Below are positions 49,539-57,127 of a DNA stretch of 61,503 bases, piece by piece. The notes beneath the pieces were generated by a model. The model was not told the DNA's origin, ran no database searches, and worked only from the letters and a program-made list of their open reading frames with translations. The translations under genes and the position numbers were made by a program. Source of the DNA: Candidatus Thorarchaeota archaeon (GTDB lineage: Archaea > Asgardarchaeota > Thorarchaeia > Thorarchaeales > Thorarchaeaceae). Location of the stretch: the NCBI GenBank assembly GCA_020348985.1, contig CP070761.1, positions 1,459,646 to 1,521,148 of the forward strand, written 5' to 3'. Numbering within the stretch: position 1 is the stretch's first letter; every line of letters begins with the position of its first letter.

Positions 49539-50723
49539 ATGGTATCAGAACTCTTCAAGGGGCTTAGAGAAGAGGAGCTGGATATCGAACCCACGATATG
49601 TGCTAGATGCGGGTTCTGTACTTTCGTCTGCCCCGCATATCTTGACACGCTGTGGGACTCTCAGTCGCCAAGGGGCAAGCTTTTCCAGCTGAAAGATCTC
49701 ATCACAAAGAACAAGGCAATTCCTGCCGACTTTGCAGAGCGTATTTTCAAGTGCACTCTATGCGGAGCATGTGAAGAAATCTGTCAAGTCAACATCCCTC
49801 TTCTGAGATTCTGGCAACTAGCCCGAGGCGAGATTGCCACACTCGGTGAATGGCCGGAGATAATCAACTTCATCGACAACGCGATTCAGAACAGTCAGAA
49901 TATCATGGACATTGACCAAGATGACCGTTTGATTTGGACGGACATGGTCGATGATCTGGTGGAAGGCAGAGTACAGAAACAAGCTGAAGTGGCATATTTC
50001 GCAGGCTGCAACATATCCTATAAAGGAACTCTCGCTCACATGGGCGAGAACACAGTGAAGCTGTTCTCTCATTTGGGAATAGACTTCACGCTGCTTGGCG
50101 AGAATGAGTTCTGCTGTGGGAATCCTTACTTCGTCGCAGGAGACTTTGAGAGCGGAACGAAGCTGGCTGACCACAACTTGTCAGAGCTCAAACGGCTGGG
50201 AGTGAAGACAGTTGTTTTCAACTGCCCGGGGTGCCATCGAGCATTCTCGCATGAGTACCCACATCTTCTTGGCAAAGAGGCAATCGAAGGATTGGAGTTT
50301 CTGAGCTTCTCACAGTTTGTGTTGCGAATGATCAAAGAGGGGAAGCTTTCTTTCACGAATCAGTACCCGCACGTTGTAACATGGCACGACCCATGTGAAC
50401 TCGGCAGACACCAAGACATCTACGAGCCCGCCCGTGAAGTACTCCGTGCGATTCCCGGTCTTGAGCTTCGTGAGATGAAGCACAACAGAAACAGAGCACG
50501 ATGTTGCGGCGGTGGAGGCATTCTCAAAGGCACGAACCCAGTAATGTCCGTGCGAGTATCTGGTCGTAGAATTGAGATGGCGGAAGCGACTGGCGCAGAA
50601 ATCATGGCAAGCGAATGTCCGTCGTGCACAATGTCATTCAACGATGGAATGGAGGGCAGGGAGACGAGCATCGTCTTCAAGGATCTCTCACAGATTGTTG
50701 TGGAGGCCCTGGACATAGAGTAG
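49539..50723 (+). CDS. GlcF/HdrD-type iron-sulfur protein (pair D)
   Basis: This 394-residue protein has [4Fe-4S] motifs CARCGFCTFVCP and CTLCGACEEICQ. Two CCG domains follow (FAGCNISYK ... FCCGNPYF ... NCPGCHRAF and WHDPCELGR ... RCCGGGGILK ... ECPSCTMSF). Its second ferredoxin motif and flanks (CEEICQVNIPLLRFWQ) are the closest in the window to those of pair A. ATG 49539 has GAGGTG at 49524-49529. The 14 residues upstream in frame overlap the preceding gene and are excluded. Confidence 0.9.
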   Translation: MVSELFKGLREEELDIEPTICARCGFCTFVCPAYLDTLWDSQSPRGKLFQLKDLITKNKAIPADFAERIFKCTLCGACEEICQVNIPLLRFWQLARGEIATLGEWPEIINFIDNAIQNSQNIMDIDQDDRLIWTDMVDDLVEGRVQKQAEVAYFAGCNISYKGTLAHMGENTVKLFSHLGIDFTLLGENEFCCGNPYFVAGDFESGTKLADHNLSELKRLGVKTVVFNCPGCHRAFSHEYPHLLGKEAIEGLEFLSFSQFVLRMIKEGKLSFTNQYPHVVTWHDPCELGRHQDIYEPAREVLRAIPGLELREMKHNRNRARCCGGGGILKGTNPVMSVRVSGRRIEMAEATGAEIMASECPSCTMSFNDGMEGRETSIVFKDLSQIVVEALDIE

Positions 50724-50732
50724 GTGATCATC

Positions 50733-52469
50733 ATGTTGAAGGAAAGACAGTTGACCGAACTTGCAGACATAGTGGGTGAAGACTACTTTTCCTCAGAAGA
50801 GTACATGAGAAAGCTCTACTCACAGGACATTGCTGCGCTACCGGGTCTTGTACATGATCTGCTAGACACGAGCGTAAGTGCTGTTGCTCAGCCGACGACA
50901 AGTGAGGTAGTAGCGAACCTCCTCCAGTATTGCCTCAAGGAGCGTATCCCTGTTGTCCCAAGAGGACATGGGACCAGCGGATATGGAGGTGTGCTCGCGA
51001 CCAAGGGTGGCATCGTTGTTGAAATGACAAGGATGAATGAGATCTACAACATTGATAGAGAGAACATGACCGTTGAAGTTGGGGCCGGGATAATTTGGGG
51101 CAAGCTGATTGAGGAGCTAGAGGATGAAGGACTAACAGTTGCTGCCTATCCGTCAAGTGCGCCTTCAAGCACTGTCGGAGGATGGGTGGCGGCAGGTGGA
51201 ACAGGAATCGGAAGCACCAAATACGGAGGCATTAGAGAGCAAGTTGTTGACCTTGAGGTGGTACTGCCCGATGGTCAAATCATCAAGACTACAAAGGCGG
51301 GTATTGGCCTCTTTCAGGGATACAAGGGGCTCGACTATATGTATCACCCAGGTACTGACAAGTACCAGTGGGGACCTTCCGGACATGACAAACCGGGAGA
51401 CGATGTCACAGGATTATTTGTGGATAGCAATGGCACTCTCGGTATTATCACGAAAGTAAAGCTCAAGATAATCCCACTTAGAACGATTCAACCTATGGTG
51501 GCCTCGTTCCGAAGTAGGAAGCTAATGATTGGAGCATTGAAGGATATTCTTGAAGCAACGCGTCCATTCTATCTGCACTTCATTACGAACGACTTCTACC
51601 GAATGCTAGGTGAAGTTGACAAAGCTCCCGAAACAATAGGAGAATGGATAGTCCTTAGCACGTATGAAGGTTCAGATGCTGAGGTAGCAGGAGAGGTGGA
51701 GAAGTTCCATCACTTCGTGAGCAGATATGGTGGTACTGTGGAATCCGACGAAATTGCAAATCATGAGTGGGCCGAACGGTTCTATCCATTGAGGATAAAG
51801 AGACTTGGTCCTAGTCTGGCGCCTTCAGAAGTCTATGTTCCACTCGAACACCTTGAGGAGTATCTGGAGCATCTTGACAGACACTTCAAAGGAGAGAAGT
51901 ATGCGGTTGAGGGTGCGATTGATGACCTCGGAGAAGTAGCCGCGCTTGCGTGGTTCCTTGATGATGAAAGAAGGAAGATATCGTTCCTCATGGGATGGTA
52001 CAGGTCGCTCGATTTCATAAAGTTAGGACTTCAGCACGGTGGCCGAGCATACTCCATTGGAATGTGGAATGCGGGACACTCACTCTCGTTCTTTGGACGA
52101 AAGAACTACGGACTGATGGAGAGAATGAAGAGCCAGACTGATCCGAAGAATCGTCTCAATCCAGGGAAGGTCTTTCCAGCGTCATTGAATTTGTCGATAC
52201 GATTCAATCTCTTGATCCTGCTAGTCGCGACGATTGCGGTTCCAGTCGTTTTATGGTTCGCTGGACTTCTAGTACCAGACTTGATCATGGCGTATGTTCC
52301 TTGGCTGATGCTCCAAGACGTGATGTCTGTGTTCATTGCAATGGTCATCGGATTACTCATAGGCGTAGTGGTTGTTGAGATAGCCAATATTGTGCCTATC
52401 ACATTCCTCCTCGCCATCGGCGCCCATTTCATGCGGCTTGGAAGGAGAATCTTCAAGGGTTCCAAGTAG
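50733..52469 (+). CDS. GlcD-type FAD-linked oxidoreductase with membrane tail (pair D)
   Basis: This 578-residue flavoprotein has PRGHGTSGYGG, VEVGAGIIWGKL, YPSSAPSSTVGGWVAAGG, and HEWAERFYPLRIKRLG, matching the pair A flavin domain closely. A stretch after residue 175 (YKGLDYMYHPGTDKYQWG) is an insert absent from pair A. The C-terminal 90 residues contain two hydrophobic helices (LLILLVATIAVPVVLWFAG and DVMSVFIAMVIGLLIGVVVV). ATG 50733 follows the glcF stop with GGTGATC before it. It is probably the nearest standalone relative of the fusion's N-terminal module. Confidence 0.9.
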   Translation: MLKERQLTELADIVGEDYFSSEEYMRKLYSQDIAALPGLVHDLLDTSVSAVAQPTTSEVVANLLQYCLKERIPVVPRGHGTSGYGGVLATKGGIVVEMTRMNEIYNIDRENMTVEVGAGIIWGKLIEELEDEGLTVAAYPSSAPSSTVGGWVAAGGTGIGSTKYGGIREQVVDLEVVLPDGQIIKTTKAGIGLFQGYKGLDYMYHPGTDKYQWGPSGHDKPGDDVTGLFVDSNGTLGIITKVKLKIIPLRTIQPMVASFRSRKLMIGALKDILEATRPFYLHFITNDFYRMLGEVDKAPETIGEWIVLSTYEGSDAEVAGEVEKFHHFVSRYGGTVESDEIANHEWAERFYPLRIKRLGPSLAPSEVYVPLEHLEEYLEHLDRHFKGEKYAVEGAIDDLGEVAALAWFLDDERRKISFLMGWYRSLDFIKLGLQHGGRAYSIGMWNAGHSLSFFGRKNYGLMERMKSQTDPKNRLNPGKVFPASLNLSIRFNLLILLVATIAVPVVLWFAGLLVPDLIMAYVPWLMLQDVMSVFIAMVIGLLIGVVVVEIANIVPITFLLAIGAHFMRLGRRIFKGSK

Positions 52470-52479
52470 AATCTGACAT

Positions 52480-52517
52480 GGGCCCTCCTTCAGTGGGAAG
52501 GGGCGCCCTGCATTTTT
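52480..52517 (+). terminator. Hairpin and T-run after pair D
   Basis: GGGC (52480-52483) pairs with GCCC (52505-52508), and CTCCTTC (52485-52491) with GAAGGGG (52497-52503). A run of five T follows at about 52513-52517. It lies 10 bases after the glcD stop, ending the operon. Confidence 0.55.
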
Positions 52518-52583
52518 GCCAGCACAACACGATGTTACTTTGTGAAAGAAAATCGGTGGTTTCAATTTCGTTTCAAAACAACC

Positions 52584-52591
52584 CTTATATG
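52584..52591 (+). promoter_or_regulatory. TATA box for the pair E operon
   Basis: CTTATATG predicts a start near 52612, exactly where the nested inverted repeats begin, giving a leader of about 150 bases before ATG 52764. Confidence 0.5.
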
Positions 52592-52610
52592 CCACAAGGG
52601 ATTGGCCTGT

Positions 52611-52681
52611 CGCTAGCACAGAGCCATTCACATCCCGTCGGTACGCTCTCGGGATGTGGCAGGAGCTCGTTTGTGCTAGCG
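52611..52681 (+). promoter_or_regulatory. Nested inverted repeats in the pair E leader, possible structured RNA
   Basis: Outer arms CGCTAGCACA (52611-52620) and TGTGCTAGCG (52672-52681) are perfect over 10 bp. Inner arms CACATCCCG (52629-52637) and CGGGATGTG (52650-52658) are perfect over 9 bp with a 12-base loop. GAGC (52621-52624) can also pair with GCTC (52665-52668). As RNA this is one long stem with internal loops at the 5' end of the transcript. As DNA, each repeat could be a protein site. It matches no riboswitch class I know. Confidence 0.5.
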
Positions 52682-52763
52682 GACCCGATGAGTATGGCAT
52701 CTCATGAGAATGGTTCACACGGAAAGACGCGACTCTTGATTCATGCAGTAGAGGGTTTGTAAG

Positions 52764-53171
52764 ATGAACGAAGTTGTGAGTATGCTGACGCCGCAACAGG
52801 CGGGTTCCAATTTACATATGACGATAATCCTGGGCTTGCCGGCAATAGTTCTGCTTGGCGTGGGTACGCTTCTCTATTTCATCTCACATGAGAAGTATAC
52901 GTTTGCTCACGGAGTCTTGGCAGGTCTGTCATTGCTTTTGACAACGATTAACATTCTGACAATCCTTCCCATGACTAGTGTTGTACTCAGTGTTCCGGGG
53001 ATTGACCTATTCCACCTCATCCACATAATTGTAGGGGCGGTGGGGTACATCTTTGGGTTGGCGGCTTTCGTCACAGGTATCTCTGGTGTTAGAACAAAAG
53101 TACCCGGTCTGATTGCGTTTGTGTGCTGGACTACAGTCTTTGTCATGGGATATGTCCAGTTCTTGATGTGA
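52764..53171 (+). CDS. Four-helix membrane protein, related to the C-terminal domain of the 39935 cytochrome
   Basis: This 135-residue protein has four predicted helices (about 19-40, 46-69, 79-105 and 110-132). Helix 2 reads LSLLLTTINILTIL and helix 3 FHLIHIIVGAVGYIFGLAAF. These match LTAAYILTSINILLLF and FVHSWHIWIGILSMILG in the cytochrome at 39935-41155 in order and spacing, including two His before helix 3. They may be b-heme ligands or a quinone site. It starts the operon with GlcD/GlcF pair E, 11 bases before glcD, and is probably that pair's membrane partner. Confidence 0.65.
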   Translation: MNEVVSMLTPQQAGSNLHMTIILGLPAIVLLGVGTLLYFISHEKYTFAHGVLAGLSLLLTTINILTILPMTSVVLSVPGIDLFHLIHIIVGAVGYIFGLAAFVTGISGVRTKVPGLIAFVCWTTVFVMGYVQFLM

Positions 53172-53182
53172 GGGAAGTAGAC

Positions 53183-54667
53183 ATGGAGAATCCTACACAG
53201 CTTGTTGAAGAAATCCAAGATCTATCCGAACTGCCATGGGCGAGCTCGAGCATGGTGGAGCGTCTGTCAGCGAGCGGAGACACCACAGGAATTCCTTACT
53301 ACCACTTCCGATGGAAGAAGAAATGGCTTGCTGATTATGTCACGTGGCCCACCTCAAATGAACAAGTAGCCATGGTCCTAAAGTACGCATCAAGGCAAAA
53401 TATCCCAGTTATTCCCAGAGGCGGAGGCAGCTGTTACTATGGATCTGCCAGTCCGACCAGAGGAGGAATAATCATCGACACAAAGAGAATGGACAAGATC
53501 GTTGAAGTCAACAAAGAGGAGAAATGGATTCGAGTACAGGCGGGCGCGGTCTGGGAGATACTTGGCAGGGAGCTGGCCAAACAGGGTCTTGCGCTCACGG
53601 TCTCTCCGCAGAGTGCTACAGCTTCGACGCTTGCAGGTTGGTTGGCGATAGGTGGTAAGGTCGGAATAGGAACTCCGAAGTTTGGCTCGATGCTAGACAA
53701 CGTATACGAAATGACAGTTGTAAGGCCAAGTGGACAGGTCGAGAATGTCTCCGGCGATGAGATGAAGATCTTCTTTGGCACTTCGGGGATTGCTGGTGTA
53801 GTGACGGAGATCAAGATGAAGATCCGAGATCTCCCAGAAGTAGTCGACGGGGCGATGTTTGGATTTGATGAATTGGACAACGCCATTACTGCTGTTAGGC
53901 GTTTGGCCCAACGGGACATAAGGCCAGTCTACCTTAGGCTTACTGACTTGGAGTACGAATGGCGAGTACAGGGAGGACTTCCGTACGGTGTGACCAGTCG
54001 CTTCTTCGTTATGGTGACCTACGACGGCGACGCCTCAGATGTTGCAGATGGTGTTCGTTCCGCAAGAGGCATCCTTGAAGTCTCTGGAGGTAGGGATGTC
54101 GGAAGAGACTACTATGAACTGAACTGGCGTGATCGATTCATCGCTGAAATGAAGATTAAGCTCGAAGTTCCGACCCTTTCTATGCAGAACTTCTGGATTC
54201 CAGTCGAAAACATAGATCCTCTTGTCAGAAGGATGTACAAAATCGCTAATAGTTACCGAATCAATTCCTGCTTCTATTTGGTCATGGGTGAGAGAACCAT
54301 GACCCGCTTCTGTATATTTGCTCCTTCAGATCACAGACATTGGATGCACTTCATGGCAGGAAAGTCAATGCTTCACAGAATGGTGAAGTGGGTCTACAAG
54401 TATGGAGGAGAGCTCTACACATTGGGACTCCAGAACACGGTGTATCTGAAGAAGTTCCAACCCAAGGATTACGAGTATTTCCAAGAAATCAGGAGTAGAT
54501 GGGACGAGAAAGGAATCATGAATCCTGACAAGTTGACGCACTCAAACATCACCTATTCCAGAATGAACATGATGTTCACAATGAATGGACATCTCAGAAG
54601 GCTGCAGGCACTGCTTGGAAGGGCGAAAAGAATCCTGGAAACTCCGGTTTCCTTGAGGGAGGGATAG
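53183..54667 (+). CDS. GlcD-type FAD-linked oxidoreductase (pair E)
   Basis: This 494-residue flavoprotein is the closest paralogue of the pair B enzyme. It has YYHFRWKKKWLADYVTWP near the N-terminus, FAD loop PRGGGSCYYGSASPTRGG (noted as PRGGGSCYYGSASPT), VQAGAVWEILGRELAKQG, LAIGGKVGIGTPKFGS, and a C-terminal KGIMNPDKL. It has no membrane tail, so it probably docks through glcF and the four-helix protein. ATG 53183 follows the upstream stop; the longer frame from 53123 overlaps it and is rejected. Substrate unknown; the variable loop GGGSCYYGS differs from pair B, implying another donor. Confidence 0.88.
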   Translation: MENPTQLVEEIQDLSELPWASSSMVERLSASGDTTGIPYYHFRWKKKWLADYVTWPTSNEQVAMVLKYASRQNIPVIPRGGGSCYYGSASPTRGGIIIDTKRMDKIVEVNKEEKWIRVQAGAVWEILGRELAKQGLALTVSPQSATASTLAGWLAIGGKVGIGTPKFGSMLDNVYEMTVVRPSGQVENVSGDEMKIFFGTSGIAGVVTEIKMKIRDLPEVVDGAMFGFDELDNAITAVRRLAQRDIRPVYLRLTDLEYEWRVQGGLPYGVTSRFFVMVTYDGDASDVADGVRSARGILEVSGGRDVGRDYYELNWRDRFIAEMKIKLEVPTLSMQNFWIPVENIDPLVRRMYKIANSYRINSCFYLVMGERTMTRFCIFAPSDHRHWMHFMAGKSMLHRMVKWVYKYGGELYTLGLQNTVYLKKFQPKDYEYFQEIRSRWDEKGIMNPDKLTHSNITYSRMNMMFTMNGHLRRLQALLGRAKRILETPVSLREG

Positions 54668-54672
54668 AGGAA

Positions 54673-55899
54673 ATGAGACGATTCTTCACTAAGGAATTCG
54701 ACTTCGACCCTGACAAGATCGTTCTATGCAGCAATTGCTCCACATGTAGATGGACTTGTACAAGCTATGAGGAGTTTGGCAGCGAGGCCTATTTTGCTGG
54801 AGGAAGACTCCGTCTACTTCGATCATATGTGGAGAGGAATCTTCCTGTTGATGACGACTTCGTGCGAGCTGTCTATGCGTGTTCCACTTGCGAGCAATGT
54901 GTTGAAAGATGTCCAATCAAGGTCCCCTATGTCGATATTGTGGAGGATATTCGTCACAAACTCGTCGAATCTGGCAAGGGCCCTTACGGCCGTCTTCATC
55001 TAATGGGTGATATGGTCTTGAAGCGCCACAATCCATACGGTGAGAAGCCAGAGGAGAGGGCTGACTGGGTTAAGAGTGATACTCGAGTTTCGAACGACTC
55101 AGAGTGGGGATACTTTGTTGGCTGCACGGCCTCTTTCAAGAGAAAAGAGATTGGGGATGCAACACTTCGAATGTTGAACTACTTCGGAATTGAGCCACAG
55201 ATACTTGGTGAAGAAGAATTTTGTTGTTGCAGCCCGTTGATAAGAACCGGACAGATTGAACGAGACGTCTATGATGAGGCAGAAGATGGGACCAAGACAT
55301 ATGTTGGAAGGCTCAATGTGGGCGAGAAGATCAACCACAACATGGAGAAAATCATAGAGAGAGGGATCAAGCACATCATCTTTTCATGTTCAGGTTGCTT
55401 CAGAACTGTCACACTCGACTGGCCTAACTACTACAGGGCAAGAGGAGGAATCCTGCCATTCACAACACAACACCTTAGCCAATTCCTGGCACTCAAAATC
55501 AAACAAGGAGAGCTTGAGTGGAAATCATCGTATCCTGAAAGAGTAACCTATCACGACCCATGCCATCTTGGCCGCCATGTTGGCATCTTTGATGCGCCAA
55601 GGGTAGTCTTGGAGAGCATTCCTGGGATTGAGTTCATTGAGATGGATCGCGCGAGAGAAGATGCGAAGTGTTGTGGTGCAGGAGGAGGTTTCAAAGCCGG
55701 ATTCGGCGATAATGCTATCAACACTGCAGAGAGGAGACTTGAGATGGCTATCGATACTGGAGCATCTACACTCGTGTCATCGTGCGTGTTCTGCAAACTG
55801 AACTTCATGGACGCAATCAAGAAGAGAGGCGTTGAAATGAAGGTGCTCAATCTTGAAGATCTCTTCATTGACTTGATGGGTCTCCAAGGGCCAGGCTAG
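54673..55899 (+). CDS. GlcF/HdrD-type iron-sulfur protein (pair E), variant first CCG motif
   Basis: This 408-residue protein has two [4Fe-4S] motifs (CSNCSTCRWTC and CSTCEQCVERCP). Its first CCG domain is unusual: residues 184-186 read CCC in EEFCCCSPLIR, where CCG is expected; the rest (FVGCTASFK, SCSGCFRTV) is standard. The second domain is canonical (YHDPCHLGR ... KCCGAGGGF ... SCVFCKLNF). A loop of about 20 residues (RDVYDEAEDGTKTYVGRLN) follows the first CC site. ATG 54673 comes five bases after glcD. It converges on the prenyltransferase gene, one base apart. Confidence 0.88.
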   Translation: MRRFFTKEFDFDPDKIVLCSNCSTCRWTCTSYEEFGSEAYFAGGRLRLLRSYVERNLPVDDDFVRAVYACSTCEQCVERCPIKVPYVDIVEDIRHKLVESGKGPYGRLHLMGDMVLKRHNPYGEKPEERADWVKSDTRVSNDSEWGYFVGCTASFKRKEIGDATLRMLNYFGIEPQILGEEEFCCCSPLIRTGQIERDVYDEAEDGTKTYVGRLNVGEKINHNMEKIIERGIKHIIFSCSGCFRTVTLDWPNYYRARGGILPFTTQHLSQFLALKIKQGELEWKSSYPERVTYHDPCHLGRHVGIFDAPRVVLESIPGIEFIEMDRAREDAKCCGAGGGFKAGFGDNAINTAERRLEMAIDTGASTLVSSCVFCKLNFMDAIKKRGVEMKVLNLEDLFIDLMGLQGPG

Positions 55900-55900
55900 A

Positions 55901-56983
55901 TCACATATTTTGGCCGCCTGTTTCAGGCGGCGGAGCTGTGACATTCCTATAGGCAAGCCAAACCAGGACGAAACACAGCACCGTAACGATGAGCACGTAT
56001 TCAAGTGGTACCGAGAAGCCGTACAAGACGTAAGAAATGATCTGGAATATACCTGTCAACAAGTGAATCATGATAGTAGCTGCATTGGCTGGGACCAGCT
56101 CGAAAGGACGATCAAACACCTTTAATGTGTGCCTCACTGAGAATGCACTGAGTGGCAGGGTTGCGAAAACGATGAAATTCATCCACCTAATCAAGTCGAA
56201 GAAGACCCCAAAACCAATCACTATATAGACGGCCGCAATGAAGAGTGCGTATCCGTAAGATGCTCTTCTAAGACCTAGCCGGACGACGAGTGTGCGCTTT
56301 CCGGCTGCTTCATCAGCCCGTAGATCTGGAAACTCGTTGATGTACAGAATCGCGGAAATGAGCAATGCTAATGGCAATGATGCCACAAGCGATTCCAGAT
56401 CGAAAGCTTGGACTTGGACGAAATATGCGCCCATAACTAATAGAACTCCGAAGTTCAGCCCGATGAAGAACTCGCCAATACCTCGATGCACAAACCTGAA
56501 TGGAGGCGCAGTATAGAAGAATCCAGAGAAAGCTCCGATGATTCCAAGAACAAGAAGAATGAGTCCTCGGCTTAGGGCCAAGTACAGTCCGATGATACCA
56601 GCGATACCGAAGAAGACGAAGGACCCAAACAGAACCTCTCTCGGTGAAAGATACCCAAGCTGTATCATCCTGCTTCCGCCGCTGAAAGGTCTGATGAATT
56701 CAATATTGATGTCATCTGAACCAGTATCATCACTAGCATGGTCAAAGTAATCGTTCGACACGTTGGCACCAAGATGTAGACAACATCCAGCAATTACCGT
56801 AAGTAGAAACATATCCCACAGGATAACCCCGTGCAAGCCCCAAGCCATTGCAGTACCGAGAATGACTGGAACTATGGACCCTGTCAGAAACGGAAGCCTA
56901 AGCTCTATGAGCCAGGCGCGAGCTTTGCTCGGTTTTCTGGGGAGTTGGCTTTCTTCGAACTCCACGCTATCCGTTGGGACCAT
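55901..56983 (-). CDS. UbiA-family prenyltransferase, MenA-like
   Basis: This 360-residue polytopic enzyme attaches a polyprenyl chain to an acceptor ring in the membrane. The first Asp-rich motif is NDYFDHASDD (77-86) and the second NEFPDLRADEAAGKRT with two Asp. The RPFSGGSRMIQLG segment between them is typical of 1,4-dihydroxy-2-naphthoate (menaquinone) prenyltransferases. About nine helices are visible. ATG 56983 is preferred over TTG 57040. It is divergent from a polyprenyl diphosphate synthase gene, so the two could supply one quinone. Heme O or archaeal lipid synthesis are alternatives, but NDYFD and RPFSGG fit MenA better. Confidence 0.8.
   Translation of the reverse strand: MVPTDSVEFEESQLPRKPSKARAWLIELRLPFLTGSIVPVILGTAMAWGLHGVILWDMFLLTVIAGCCLHLGANVSNDYFDHASDDTGSDDINIEFIRPFSGGSRMIQLGYLSPREVLFGSFVFFGIAGIIGLYLALSRGLILLVLGIIGAFSGFFYTAPPFRFVHRGIGEFFIGLNFGVLLVMGAYFVQVQAFDLESLVASLPLALLISAILYINEFPDLRADEAAGKRTLVVRLGLRRASYGYALFIAAVYIVIGFGVFFDLIRWMNFIVFATLPLSAFSVRHTLKVFDRPFELVPANAATIMIHLLTGIFQIISYVLYGFSVPLEYVLIVTVLCFVLVWLAYRNVTAPPPETGGQNM
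55913..55931. other. GC-rich hairpin in the glcF/ubiA convergence point
   Basis: GCCGCCTG and CAGGCGGC are perfect 8 bp arms around TTT. It lies 14 bases past the glcF stop and inside the last codons of the prenyltransferase gene (encoding PPETGG). No T-run follows on either strand, so it is only a possible bidirectional terminator. Confidence 0.35.
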
Positions 56984-57127
56984 CTTGATTCGATGCGAGA
57001 AATCCGACTTCGATTCAAAAGGGTTTCTCCAGTTCCGCAATTAGCTCTTCTCGAAACGTTTAAGGAAGGCGTTTGTACGGTTGAGATGTACGGCGAACAG
57101 CCAGGTAATATCTTGGAGACTCATTTA

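Noticed and set aside
52687..52730. Hammerhead-like core (CGATGAG ... GAGAA) in the pair E leader
   Set aside because: The conserved CUGANGA reads CCGAUGA and the GAAA box is not in place; the catalytic core is not satisfied.
52478..52762. 94-codon plus-strand open frame before the pair E operon
   Set aside because: It covers a terminator hairpin, a TATA box and nested inverted repeats; the translation has no recognisable pattern.
53437..53919. 160-codon minus-strand open frame within pair E glcD
   Set aside because: Antisense to a strongly conserved FAD-binding region; no independent start signal or family features.
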